64,000 nt of DNA from Bifidobacterium sp. ESL0784 (GCF_029433295.1 NZ_JAQTHV010000002.1:62001-126000), one strand, 5' to 3'. Positions 27,401-35,043 are shown, counted from the first letter of the stretch. Notes: a model not told the origin generated them from the sequence alone. Numbers and translations are program-made.

Positions 27401-28222
27401 CTCGTCGAAAAAATAGACAATTTCATCAAGATATTTATCGAAGTAAGAATCATTCATATCATCGTCTACAAACGACGCAGAGGTTTCGCCAAAAGCGACC
27501 GAAGCCAGATGGAAACGCCCAGCATAATGTTCAATCAGCATTTTTATAACTACGCCGAAAAATGTGAAAAGACCTAACAAAACCGCAGAATTAACCGCCA
27601 ACGAAGTATACCCGTTCTTGGGGGCGATCCAATCTTCAGGGAACAAATGCAGCAGTTTCTGATACCATCCGAATTCAATAAAAAGAAGTAGAATAGCAAT
27701 ACTGCCTAATCCACTATAGATCCAGCTCTTTTTATTTCTATTTACCGCGCTTGGCCTATGAAAACGAGATAATGGGATGTCTTCCGGATCCACGCTATAA
27801 ATCAGCTGCTTGACGATTTCTTTTTGCAAAAGATTCGTTTTCAGACTTGTACGGCCATCGGATTCAACATGCTCACCATCTTCGGATTTTTCGCTATCCT
27901 TGCCGTCCTTGTTGGCAGAGCCCTCTCCAAATCCCTCCACATTCGGGCTGGTTGTTTCAGATGCTCCGGCAGCAAGGGAAGCAAGCGATATTTGCACTAT
28001 ATCGCCCTGATGATTCTCGCTGAATTGCCCAAGCACGCTGCTTTTGCCGGAACCATAAGGACCGGAAAGAGCAATGTTCCGTATTTCAGAATCGTTAAGG
28101 GCGTGATCAAGCTGTTTCACATAAATCTGATGATTGTCTTCATCGTACTTTGGATACAACGGATGCAATTCCAAAGCCGGAACTTCATCGTCAGCACTTT
28201 TCGCATCGTCATCTTTACTCAT
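24482..28222 (-). CDS. YobI/KAP-like membrane P-loop NTPase
   Basis: This 1246-residue protein has Walker A GPYGSGKSS (54-62), then two membrane segments (about 168-186 and 207-230) inserted before Walker B IVIFEDLDRFD (279-289). That order is diagnostic of the KAP/YobI P-loop NTPases. Low-complexity acidic sequence fills about 86-125. A coiled-coil-like stretch lies near 500-550, and the remaining helical, Asp/Glu-rich 700 residues match nothing I recognise. KAP ATPases sit at the membrane and some are linked to phage exclusion. The gene is strikingly AT-rich, lies between core genes pepN and a PAP2 phosphatase, and diverges from a RelE-like pair, all of which suggest an acquired defence or conflict module. 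The activity is unknown. Confidence 0.8.
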   Translation of the reverse strand: MSKDDDAKSADDEVPALELHPLYPKYDEDNHQIYVKQLDHALNDSEIRNIALSGPYGSGKSSVLGQFSENHQGDIVQISLASLAAGASETTSPNVEGFGEGSANKDGKDSEKSEDGEHVESDGRTSLKTNLLQKEIVKQLIYSVDPEDIPLSRFHRPSAVNRNKKSWIYSGLGSIAILLLFIEFGWYQKLLHLFPEDWIAPKNGYTSLAVNSAVLLGLFTFFGVVIKMLIEHYAGRFHLASVAFGETSASFVDDDMNDSYFDKYLDEIVYFFDETKKYIVIFEDLDRFDEPQIFDDLRELNLVLNKNINREKPIRFIYAIKDSVFPDQDYRDNKGLGSFPLAKFFDLIISVVPFVSPENASQIALKVFTGFPKFIDKVVGSTAKYIPDNRTLLNIRNEYVLYARVFQDAYSNMLSSSEDHSGQNMQREEILEQLVTSAKENDDISFNEYETGLKYSRLLGFLIYKNIFLSDIDDLQAHKSKLDCVYSAYREIVKDNCQRQQDQIKILEEKLSAYQDSSQKDYASRLAKNMKEVLSKITKQSNISLDVSYSVEGKSKSISDSGLEEIDFWEELYKLSADTLLNFSVKGVSDIGIMLTRQQLGKLMDLNLNISHFNQDECKRLENRRSELSEKRHDLLTADFEYVIKHDEYKTTIKNAQQGEIHNTQEVSLRDIVTQVSDGNSNGLIYALISNGWLAEDYILYSMVPDNLDGSAVRNFFHHYIDRNIPAYDLSLGNESAEEIVERIGEDSTYSADALFESPVMLNYDILNYLAESKTSDDFHYFSQLVKQISKMLDWQDYAFLDGYLAAEKPENESQHEMVLRALAYEDSFILFYIFDREKDNEELRLKYMNAALSNLKLGDNYLDAIGVLENDDTFIDEDQISDVSEYIQDHFGDFEFLTKDLPVQGLIDPDSLDATDVQNKSDFGLSHDNEYRMKALVTLWFQGEDNLLKPVEDLSIFSESVQDMLIANDLYEYNEKNLRYMATSDSSGLLPSLNKLKGFFNNSDYHQQMKRLFCAKDYDADTFAQDIYEMTLEPENFEKYLEWVSSNERDAFEDTGDDNELAQILADIAGTGATWETLSTALELSPEDMEIQNVADFIDNCRRRLKENELGEEQNKSEEEKSEEEDNELKNILLALFHSERAFPNGANIQYYFETLIADASAEESNLAGDILRHYYLERSSDRKIDHHSDNYQPIMENRKQIEDLLSIIENSNLSTRAKCHFAQGATHDLKKSLEDLVYTQWFIL

Positions 28223-28363
28223 AAACCTAAGTCTAAAAGAACTGGAATACTTTCATGCGAATAGGATTATCCCACGCATTACTGCCTCAATGGTACAAAC
28301 AATTTTTAATGGTCAAGGATTGCCATATGCTGAAAGCATGGGGAAAATTGGAGAAGTTGGGTT

Positions 28364-28840
28364 GTGCAGACAATGAATATCACGTACGAACGCTCAGGAT
28401 GTAAGCAGTTCTTCAAGAAGCATCGCGACGACGAGAAAACCATCAAAGCCTGCATCGAAAACGCACTGGACGTACAGCTAGAAACGGGCATGTCGAAGGT
28501 CAAGCGCGCAGTGTCGGCGCGGGTCAATGGTCAATGTGTCTATGAATTTCGCGTCAATCTCAAACGTACTGGCTCGGCTCGCGTCGCCTTCATCGTCAAT
28601 GAAAACGATAACCATGGCAACGGCAATCACCCTTCCTATGAAAAGAACAGCACTTTTAACGAAACCAGCCCCAAAGAGTGCGATAGTAAAAACTCAAGCA
28701 AGCAAGAAACCGGCAAGACAAGTCAGAACATGAAAAACGACGGAAACGTCACTGTACTGTTCATCTCTTCAACCTTGCAGAAGGACGAATTCACCCGCCT
28801 GCTCGAACACAATCTGAAGGAGGCCGGGCTATGCGACTGA
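28364..28840 (+). CDS. Small RelE-like protein with a low-complexity insert
   Basis: This protein of about 158 residues resembles the RelE/ParE toxin fold: an N-terminal ITYERSGCKQFFKK, helices, then strands VYEFRVNLKRTGSARVAFIVNEND and VTVLFISS. A polar Asn/Ser/Lys-rich insert (about 83-126) interrupts the last strands, which is unusual. The start is either the GTG at 28364, correctly spaced after GGAGAA, or the ATG at 28373. It overlaps the next gene by ten bases and diverges from the YobI gene. A toxin-like role is inference from fold pattern and gene arrangement; I do not see a match to a named family. Confidence 0.6.
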   Translation: MQTMNITYERSGCKQFFKKHRDDEKTIKACIENALDVQLETGMSKVKRAVSARVNGQCVYEFRVNLKRTGSARVAFIVNENDNHGNGNHPSYEKNSTFNETSPKECDSKNSSKQETGKTSQNMKNDGNVTVLFISSTLQKDEFTRLLEHNLKEAGLCD

Positions 28841-29136
28841 TCCCCGTCAAACAGGCGCTGAGCATGATCGAGAACGCAGCGACGACGAAATCGGAGTATA
28901 GGAAAATCACGTTGCTGACCGCGAAAAAGGACCGCTCACTATGCCTCGAACACGGCGAAAACGGTGTTATTCTGCATGAGCAGGGCTACCGCGACGAGAG
29001 TACCACTTTTGCAGGGAACGCCCCCGATTCCGAGTCCGCTTTCGAAGCCACCCGCCAATGCAAGCACGCCGTCAAACAGGCGTTCAAGCGCGAATTCCCC
29101 CGCAGTCACAAAGTCTACGTATCAGCGGTGAAATAG
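28831..29136 (+). CDS. Hypothetical partner of the RelE-like gene
   Basis: This 101-residue protein starts at an ATG inside the end of the preceding gene, with AAGGAGG seven bases upstream, so it is translated in tandem. I do not recognise the family. It shows a mixed alpha/beta pattern and a basic C-terminal helix (ATRQCKHAVKQAFKREFPRS). It has no helix-turn-helix, ribbon-helix-helix or AbrB signature typical of antitoxins. By position it could be an antitoxin or a co-factor of the RelE-like protein. Confidence 0.65.
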   Translation: MRLIPVKQALSMIENAATTKSEYRKITLLTAKKDRSLCLEHGENGVILHEQGYRDESTTFAGNAPDSESAFEATRQCKHAVKQAFKREFPRSHKVYVSAVK

Positions 29137-29146
29137 CAACCCACAT

Positions 29147-29172
29147 AAAAGGCGGCAGATTGCTCCGCCGCC
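29147..29172 (-). terminator. Terminator of the 51-codon membrane-peptide gene
   Basis: GGCGGC and GCCGCC (29167-29172 with 29151-29156) form a 6-bp GC stem with a 10-nt loop. Read on the minus strand it is followed directly by TTTTATG. It lies 41 bp beyond the stop of the small minus-strand gene, so it fits as that gene's terminator. Confidence 0.7.
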
Positions 29173-29212
29173 AACCCGCCTCGCTACCCGTTACGGCAGC
29201 GAGGTACCGGCA

Positions 29213-29368
29213 CTATTCTATCCTGCTGATTGCACACAGCAAACAAATCAACAGGATTGCCGCAGCGACAAGTGAGCCAACCTTGCGCACGATCGTGAGC
29301 AACACCGTTGTCACGAGCCAGCAGAGCCCGGAGTTCCCAGGCTTATTATTATTATTATCGGATGCCAT
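29213..29368 (-). CDS. 51-residue membrane peptide
   Basis: A short minus-strand frame begins at ATG 29368 after a strong AAGGAGG with good spacing and ends at TAG 29213. It encodes MASDNNNNKPGNSG, then a hydrophobic stretch LVTTVLLTIVRKV and GSLVAAAILLICLLCAI, ending SRIE. It thus has an Asn-rich polar head and one or two membrane-spanning segments. It has its own terminator (29147-29172) and a leader with two GC hairpins (29397-29474), which makes it a real transcription unit rather than a chance frame. It converges with the RelE-like pair. A type I toxin-like peptide or a small membrane regulator are possible roles; neither is shown. Confidence 0.6.
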   Translation of the reverse strand: MASDNNNNKPGNSGLCWLVTTVLLTIVRKVGSLVAAAILLICLLCAISRIE

Positions 29369-29396
29369 AATTGGCCTCCTTCGATATAAACGTCAG

Positions 29397-29474
29397 CCGG
29401 CCTTATGGTCTCGGCCGGTCGCACGCACGTTTCAGCTCTCCGGTTCGGGGATTACCTGCCGCGTACGTGCGGCA
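29397..29474 (-). promoter_or_regulatory. Structured leader of the 51-codon gene
   Basis: Two stem-loops lie upstream of the small gene's ribosome binding site: CCGGCC with GGCCGG (29397-29402 and 29413-29418), and TGCCGC with GCGGCA (29457-29462 and 29469-29474). They would form in the mRNA leader and could control translation. No protein frame is credible here. Confidence 0.4.
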
Positions 29475-29591
29475 TTACTAACGTGGCACACAACAACTTG
29501 AATTACAAATTAAAACGACAATATCATTGAAAAATCAAGATTTCTTTATATCGGAATCAAGAAACCTTGAGAAAAGTTGTAGATTCCAGAG

Positions 29592-29694
29592 GACCGTGAT
29601 ACGCTCAAAACATCGGTCGGAGCCGGTTCGCTTCGAGGCATTTGCCCGGGTCACTAAAAGCTTCGCCTCGTTGGGCTTCACCGGTAGGGCGGTC
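29592..29694. ncRNA. Candidate structured RNA region
   Basis: Three inverted repeats nest in a gene-free gap: GACCG/CGGTC (29592-29596 with 29690-29694), CCGGT/ACCGG (29623-29627 with 29680-29684) and CGAGGC/GCCTCG (29634-29639 with 29665-29670). GACCG could instead pair with a nearer CGGTC (29614-29618), giving two exclusive folds. The stems are short, and no known riboswitch or sRNA family is recognised. Either strand could be transcribed. Confidence 0.3.
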
Positions 29695-29784
29695 TATTAT
29701 TCCGTCCTATTGATATAAACGGATTTGTGCGGGTCGTTGGCTTCGGTTGACGATTCGCATAAGTTTTTCCGCATAAATTTTAAA

Positions 29785-29817
29785 TCAAAAACGGCAACCA
29801 CCGAAATTTCGGTAGCC
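29785..29817 (-). terminator. Rho-independent terminator of the PAP2 gene
   Basis: A palindromic ACCGAAATTTCGGT (29800-29813) extended by GGC/GCC arms is followed on the minus strand by GTTTTTGATTT. It lies 33 bp past the PAP2 stop codon. Confidence 0.8.
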
Positions 29818-29849
29818 ACTGCTTTTCAATTAATTACGCAAGAACAAAT

Positions 29850-30692
29850 TCACGCGAGTTCGTATTCTTGCGGATAGTGCTGTGATAATTGCTTGAGCAA
29901 CAAGTAACGGACCAGCCAAAGGGCGAGGAACGGGAGCGCAAAACCGACGGTGACGTCGGAGAGGAAATGGGCCCCCTGCATCATGCGGCTGAACATGACC
30001 ACCAGCGCGTAGACCAGCGCGACACCGTAAACCATGCTTTCCTTGTTTTTCCAGCGCGGGTTGACCAACGCAAGCAGGCAGAGCGACAGGGTTGTGCCGG
30101 CCCACTGGGAATGGCCCGAGGGAAAGGATTTAATATTGTCAGCTGCCGTCACCGCTGAGAGATAATGCTTGCCATTGGGATGATACCACGGCGTAAACAA
30201 GTCGAAATTGCCTTGCATCGCACGGAAACGAACGCGGCCCCAAACGACTTTGGCTACCTCCAGCACGCCCAACGAGCATAGGAACACCGCCACAATGGCG
30301 ATGCCGGCCCAGCGGTAGCGCTGCTTCAGCTCGTCGGGAATCCTGTAAACGATGCAGGCAATGAGCACAGCAACGATGACGCCGTAAGCCGCGCCGAATA
30401 TGTGGCAATATTTGTAGCACAACGCAAGCCCTACAAGCGTCGCACCAAGGTAGATAAGACCGGAAAGTATCAGCTTTGTCAGATTTTCCCTGACCAATGC
30501 ATAGGTCCAAAATAACAGGGCTGCACCGATCATCAGGACGGTCGCGCCGATGAGGGGTGCCAAACGTTCGAAGAAAACCGAGAAACCGTTACCGGGCATG
30601 TAGAGCGCCTGGTCGATACGTAAATCGGCGAACGTGCCAATAATGAGCAGCACCAATGCACCGATCGCGGTGGCTGGAAATATCTTTTTCAT
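29850..30692 (-). CDS. PAP2-family membrane phosphatase
   Basis: This 280-residue integral membrane protein has the three PAP2 phosphatase motifs: KVVWGRVRFR (K-x6-R), PSGHS with the acid/base His, and SRMMQGAHFLSD (SR-x5-H-x3-D) with the nucleophilic His. Several hydrophobic helices flank them. Such enzymes remove phosphate from lipid phosphates, including phosphatidic acid, PGP or undecaprenyl pyrophosphate. Which substrate applies is unknown. The start at 30692 follows GAGGAA. It is a single gene with its own terminator, and a tandem 11-bp repeat lies about 75-95 bp upstream. Confidence 0.9.
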   Translation of the reverse strand: MKKIFPATAIGALVLLIIGTFADLRIDQALYMPGNGFSVFFERLAPLIGATVLMIGAALLFWTYALVRENLTKLILSGLIYLGATLVGLALCYKYCHIFGAAYGVIVAVLIACIVYRIPDELKQRYRWAGIAIVAVFLCSLGVLEVAKVVWGRVRFRAMQGNFDLFTPWYHPNGKHYLSAVTAADNIKSFPSGHSQWAGTTLSLCLLALVNPRWKNKESMVYGVALVYALVVMFSRMMQGAHFLSDVTVGFALPFLALWLVRYLLLKQLSQHYPQEYELA

Positions 30693-30764
30693 ACGTTATT
30701 CCTCGTGGTTTTGGTGATTCCAGACGGCTGCCGCATGCACCTTTCACCGTTTGCGCTTCACGAC

Positions 30765-30786
30765 AATTTCAACTTAATTTCAGCTT
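30765..30786 (-). promoter_or_regulatory. Tandem 11-bp repeat upstream of PAP2
   Basis: AATTTCAACTT is followed directly by AATTTCAGCTT (10 of 11 identical), then a partial TTCAGC. One-helical-turn direct repeats are the usual binding pattern of OmpR/PhoB-type regulators. The rest of the 336-bp gap 30693-31028 holds the PAP2 leader and the rnj terminator and no gene. Confidence 0.35.
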
Positions 30787-30902
30787 CAGCGATATGATGC
30801 CGGAGCCGAACCTCATACCAAATTCAACAGTCTATTCCTCCCGAAGCCCCAAACCCTGAACGTATAGCAGAGGTTCGGGAAAAGTTCACATAGCCATATA
30901 AC

Positions 30903-30938
30903 AATTTCCCCGGCAGGCGCGAACCTACCGGGGAAATT
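30903..30938 (-). terminator. Stem-loop after the RNase J gene
   Basis: An 11-bp perfect stem (30903-30913 with 30928-30938) with a further AGG/CCT inner pairing lies 91 bp past the rnj stop. The minus-strand tail is only moderately T-rich (GTTATAT). Confidence 0.6.
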
Positions 30939-31028
30939 CACAAGATTTATGGCTCTACGCCATGTAATCGGCACCGGACGAAATTACATCGCGCAATTTC
31001 ATCGTGTCCAGCGCCTCTGAGTCCGACC

Positions 31029-33068
31029 TCACTTGCCGGACGGGGTGCCGTCGATGACGTCGTGGGCGATATCGGCGACGACCGGGACGATCATCGGCTT
31101 GCGGTGAAGCTGACGGGAGACCCAGCTGCCGATCGTGCGGCGCATAATCTGCTGGAGCTTGTGAGTGTCGTGGGTGCCCTGCATCATCGCGTCCTCGAGC
31201 TGCTGGACAATCTGGTGACGCACGTTCTCGAATTCGCTTTCGTCCTCGGGCATGGCGTTCAGGTAGACCTTCGGGCCAGAGATGACGTTCTTGGTGTCGG
31301 TGTCGACCACGGCGAAGGCGGAGACGAAGCCTTCGGTGCCAAGCACCTTGCGCTTCTCGAGCTCTTCGTCAGTGAGCTCGCCGACGGTATCGCCATCGAC
31401 ATAGACATAGCCGCACGGGACAGAGCCGACGACCGCGGCCTGACCATGGTAGAGATCGACAACATCGCCGTCCTCAGCAAGCACGACATTCTTCGGATCG
31501 ACGCCGGTCTTGACGGCCACGAGTCCGTTGGCGACCAGGTGGCGGTTTTCGCCGTGAATCGGCATGACGCACTTGGGCTTCAGGATGTTGTAGAAGTAGG
31601 TGAGCTCGCCTTCGTTGGAATGGCCGGAGACGTGAATCTTCGCGTTGTCGCGGTTGACCACACGGGCGCCCTTCTGCACGAGTTTGTTGATCATGCCATA
31701 GACCTCGTTCTCGTTGCCGGGGATGAGAGAGCTGGCCATCACAACGGTGTCGAACTCGTTGATGGTGATGTCGCGGTGGGTGCCGTCGGCGATACGGCCG
31801 AGCGCGGCCATCGGCTCGCCCTGCGAACCGGTGCACATGTAGACCAGCTTGTTGTCCTGGATGTCCTTGGCCTTCTTGAGGTCAACGACGGTGCCTTCGG
31901 GGATGTGCAAGTAACCGAGATCGGCAGCGATGGACATGTTGCGCACCATCGAACGGCCGACGAAGACGACCTTGCGGCCGACCTTGTGTGCAGCGTCGAC
32001 GACCTGCTGTACGCGGTGGACATGGCTGGAGAAGGAGGCGACGATGATCTTGCGGGTAGCTTCGCTGAAGGCTCGCTCGAGCTCGGGACCGATGGTGCTT
32101 TCCGGGCGCACGAAGCCGGGGACTTCGGCGTTGGTGGAATCGACCATCACGAGGTCGACGCCCTTCTCACCGAGCTTGCCGAACTCGACCAAGTCTGTAA
32201 TACGATGGTCGATAGGCAGCTGGTCGAGCTTGAAGTCACCGGTGTCGATGACGGTGCCGGCAGGCGTGCTGATGCATACGGCGAGCGCGTCGGGAATCGA
32301 GTGGGTGACGGCAACGAATTCGAGGTTGAACGGTCCGACCTTGATCTTGTCGCGGCCATCAACTTCCACACAGCGCGGATTCTGGTGATGCTCCTCGCAT
32401 TTGGCCTTGACGAAAGCGAGCGTAAGCTTCGAGCCGATCAGCGGGATATCGGGGCGCAGGTTCAAGAGGTAGGGCACGCCCCCAATGTGGTCTTCGTGGC
32501 CATGGGTCAAGACGAGCGCTTCGATGTCGTCAAGCCTGTCCTTGATATAGCTGAAATCAGGAAGAATCAGATCAACGCCGGGCTGCTCCTCATCAGGGAA
32601 GAGTACGCCGCAATCGACCAACAGCAGGTGGCCGTTGTATTCGATCACGTTCATGTTGCGGCCGATTTCGCCGAGGCCGCCGAGCGGCACGATACGCATG
32701 GAGCCCTTGCGGTACTTCGGCGGAGCGATCAGTACAGCGTCCTGATTGGGCGAGGTTCCCGGAGTGCGAGAGACGGCGCGCGGGTTGGAACGGCGGTTGT
32801 TGGAACGGCTGCCACCGCGTGTATTGCGCGATGAATTGGAGCTGCTGGCTCGACGGCCACCGGAACGCGAGGAACCACGAGATTCCGAACGTTTGGTGCT
32901 TGAGCTCGTACGCTTCGCACTCGTTTTCTTTTCACCGCTTTTGGTGCTGGCGCCACTACGTTTTGTCGTTTTCTCTGCGCTCGCCTCGCTTTTGCGGGCA
33001 CGTGCCTTGCTGGCGCTGCCACGGCGATGCGTGGTCGACGCTGTGGTTTTTTCTTCTGTATCTGTCAT
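31029..33068 (-). CDS. rnj: Ribonuclease J
   Basis: This 679-residue metallo-beta-lactamase/beta-CASP ribonuclease takes part in mRNA decay and rRNA maturation. Residues 1-110 are a basic, Ser/Arg/Lys-rich disordered arm typical of actinobacterial RNase J. The catalytic zinc motif THGHEDH is at 188-194, after IVPLGGLGEIGRNM. The beta-CASP domain follows with SFSSHVHR and the final HGENRH, and GHSNEGE lies in the active-site region. The ribosome binding site is weak. It lies downstream of dapB-dapA, the usual actinobacterial order, but a strong terminator separates it from dapA, so it probably has its own promoter. Confidence 0.95.
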   Translation of the reverse strand: MTDTEEKTTASTTHRRGSASKARARKSEASAEKTTKRSGASTKSGEKKTSAKRTSSSTKRSESRGSSRSGGRRASSSNSSRNTRGGSRSNNRRSNPRAVSRTPGTSPNQDAVLIAPPKYRKGSMRIVPLGGLGEIGRNMNVIEYNGHLLLVDCGVLFPDEEQPGVDLILPDFSYIKDRLDDIEALVLTHGHEDHIGGVPYLLNLRPDIPLIGSKLTLAFVKAKCEEHHQNPRCVEVDGRDKIKVGPFNLEFVAVTHSIPDALAVCISTPAGTVIDTGDFKLDQLPIDHRITDLVEFGKLGEKGVDLVMVDSTNAEVPGFVRPESTIGPELERAFSEATRKIIVASFSSHVHRVQQVVDAAHKVGRKVVFVGRSMVRNMSIAADLGYLHIPEGTVVDLKKAKDIQDNKLVYMCTGSQGEPMAALGRIADGTHRDITINEFDTVVMASSLIPGNENEVYGMINKLVQKGARVVNRDNAKIHVSGHSNEGELTYFYNILKPKCVMPIHGENRHLVANGLVAVKTGVDPKNVVLAEDGDVVDLYHGQAAVVGSVPCGYVYVDGDTVGELTDEELEKRKVLGTEGFVSAFAVVDTDTKNVISGPKVYLNAMPEDESEFENVRHQIVQQLEDAMMQGTHDTHKLQQIMRRTIGSWVSRQLHRKPMIVPVVADIAHDVIDGTPSGK

Positions 33069-33123
33069 ATCTATTACTGAACTTCTGTTTACTTAGTGTC
33101 TGCACCTGTGCACAGACGAGGAA

Positions 33124-33178
33124 TAAAAACAGCGGAACCAAGCCTACGGCCGCTTATCGGCCATTGGCTTCCCCGCTG
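33124..33178 (-). terminator. Strong terminator between dapA and rnj
   Basis: A long imperfect stem (outer CAGCGG at 33130-33135 with CCGCTG at 33173-33178, inner CGGCCG/CGGCC) is followed on the minus strand by TTTTTATTCC. It ends the dapB-dapA transcript before rnj. Confidence 0.85.
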
Positions 33179-33226
33179 CAATGAGTGATGCCTTTGTCTT
33201 GTCTGATTGTCAAAACCGCCTAAAAC

Positions 33227-34138
33227 CTAGGCATCCAAAATACCGGAATCGACCATGCCTTGATGAGCACGCTCAAATTCAGACTCCCCCGGACCAACGT
33301 TTGGCAGACGCATCGTGGTTTCGTCAAGCCACCCGCGCTCATGCAACGCGGCCTTGGCCATAACCCCTTGGAATCCGGTACCGTTGATGGCATCGACCAG
33401 TGGGGCAAGACGAACTGCAAGACGCTGGGCCTCGTGGATGTCTCCCCTATCGAAAGCATCGGCAAGCTGGCGCATCGGGTTCGATGCGACGTGTGCAATG
33501 ACGGAGATAACGCCGACAGCTCCTATGGAAAGGAACGGCAGGAACAACGCGTCGTCACCGGAATACCAGGTCAGACCGGTTTCCATACGCTTGCGCACGG
33601 ATCCCGCGATGTCGCCCGTCGCGTCCTTCACGGCCTTGATACGGTCAAGTTCGGCAAGGCGACGGTAGGTTTCCAATGAAAGGTGCACACCGGTACGTCC
33701 GGGGACGTCGTAGACGATGATCGGCTTGTCCGCCGACTCGTTGACCGCCTGATAGTGACGGAAAATACCTTCCTGTGAAGGACGGGAATAATAAGGGGCA
33801 ACCACCAGCACCGCATCGGCGCCGGCTTCCTGCGTCTGCTCGACCATGCGCACGGTGTGGGCGGTGTCGTTGGAACCCGCGCCGGAAATCACCGGCACAT
33901 CGACGGCGGCCTTGACCACCTGGACGAGCTTGACCTTTTCATCCATGTGGGTGACCGGCGATTCACCGGTCGTACCGTTGACCAACAGGCCATCGGCACC
34001 GGAGGCGACAAGATGCTTGGCCAATGCCACGGATGCTTCAAAATCAACGGAACCATCACCGTGCATCGGCGTCACCATCGCGGGAATAACCCGGCCGAAC
34101 GGCGCACGATCAAGTAGATGCATAGAAGACTCACTCAT
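33227..34138 (-). CDS. dapA: 4-hydroxy-tetrahydrodipicolinate synthase
   Basis: This 303-residue aldolase condenses pyruvate with aspartate semialdehyde, the first committed step to diaminopimelate and lysine. The Schiff-base Lys is K171 in IKAVKDATGD, the catalytic Tyr is Y143 in VYDVPGRTG, and GTTGE (56-60) binds the substrate carboxylate. The ATG at 34138 has only a poorly spaced GAGG upstream. It is followed by a strong terminator and preceded by dapB on the same strand. Confidence 0.96.
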   Translation of the reverse strand: MSESSMHLLDRAPFGRVIPAMVTPMHGDGSVDFEASVALAKHLVASGADGLLVNGTTGESPVTHMDEKVKLVQVVKAAVDVPVISGAGSNDTAHTVRMVEQTQEAGADAVLVVAPYYSRPSQEGIFRHYQAVNESADKPIIVYDVPGRTGVHLSLETYRRLAELDRIKAVKDATGDIAGSVRKRMETGLTWYSGDDALFLPFLSIGAVGVISVIAHVASNPMRQLADAFDRGDIHEAQRLAVRLAPLVDAINGTGFQGVMAKAALHERGWLDETTMRLPNVGPGESEFERAHQGMVDSGILDA

Positions 34139-34290
34139 ACCTCAACGCTACTTCTCGGGTGGGACGGTTATCGGCAAGTAATAAACAAAAATATTGCAAT
34201 GCATATCACCCCTCCCCGAACACGCAAAACCGCCGGATACAGGCTTGCCCCGCACCCGACGGCATACCAATCGGATTCGCCAGCGATCTC

Positions 34291-35043
34291 TCAAAGGTCA
34301 AGGAAGGCATCGAGACCAACGGTCAGGCCGGGATGGTCGTCTGAGGCGACGTTGCGTACGGCCAGCAGGACGCCCGGCATGAACGAGGCTCGATCGAAAC
34401 TGTCGGCACGGATGACCAGCTGCTCGCCGGTGTTGCCCAAGAGGATTTCCTCGTGAGCATTGAGGCCCTGCAGACGCACCGCATGAACATGGACGCCATC
34501 AACGGCCTGACCTCGGGAGGCCGCCTCACCTTGAGTACCGTCGGGCATTGGCGGGCATCCGGCATTTTTACGGGCCGTGGAAATCGCCTGCGCGGTGTGG
34601 ATGGCGGTGCCGGAAGGCGCATCGACCTTGTCGGGATGATGCAACTCGATGACCTCGGCGGACGTGAAGTACTTGGCGGCCTCGGCGGCGAATTTATCTG
34701 CCAGTACCGCGGAGATGGCGAAGTTCGGGGCGATGAACACGGCTTGATCTTGCCGAGGGGCGTTGGCGAGTGCGGCCTTGACCTGATCGAACTTTTCATC
34801 GGTCCAGCCGGTGGTACCGACCACGACGTTGACACCCTGCGCGACAAGCTTCAGCACGTTGCCCAGCGACGAGGTCGGGACAGTGAACTCAACCGCCACG
34901 TCCGTATTGTCGGGCGTGATGGCGGCGATATCGTCGTTCTCGCCAATTTGCTGCGCGATCTGCGTATCGTCCGCAGCCTTCACGGCCTCGACCACGCTGC
35001 CGCCCATGCGCCCTTGTGCTCCAACTACCGAAACTCTGATCAT
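34291..35043 (-). CDS. dapB: 4-hydroxy-tetrahydrodipicolinate reductase
   Basis: This 250-residue NAD(P)H-dependent enzyme acts directly after DapA in the lysine/DAP pathway. It begins IRVSVVGAQGRMG (nucleotide-binding glycines) and has the active-site HHPDKVDAPSGTA with the catalytic His and Lys. I place the start at ATG 35043; a TTG six bases earlier is less likely. It lies 152 bp upstream of dapA. Confidence 0.96.
   Translation of the reverse strand: MIRVSVVGAQGRMGGSVVEAVKAADDTQIAQQIGENDDIAAITPDNTDVAVEFTVPTSSLGNVLKLVAQGVNVVVGTTGWTDEKFDQVKAALANAPRQDQAVFIAPNFAISAVLADKFAAEAAKYFTSAEVIELHHPDKVDAPSGTAIHTAQAISTARKNAGCPPMPDGTQGEAASRGQAVDGVHVHAVRLQGLNAHEEILLGNTGEQLVIRADSFDRASFMPGVLLAVRNVASDDHPGLTVGLDAFLDL

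Noticed and set aside
28134..28376. 80-codon plus-strand frame ending beside the RelE-like gene
   Set aside because: Most of it is antisense to the start of the YobI gene; the last residues look vaguely RelE-like, but too little to call a remnant.
29527..29718. 63-codon plus-strand frame near the accessory island
   Set aside because: No ribosome binding site or family resemblance, and it runs over the inverted repeats proposed as structured RNA.
31062..32834. 590-codon plus-strand frame opposite RNase J
   Set aside because: It is a shadow of the RNase J gene and has no family features or ribosome binding site.
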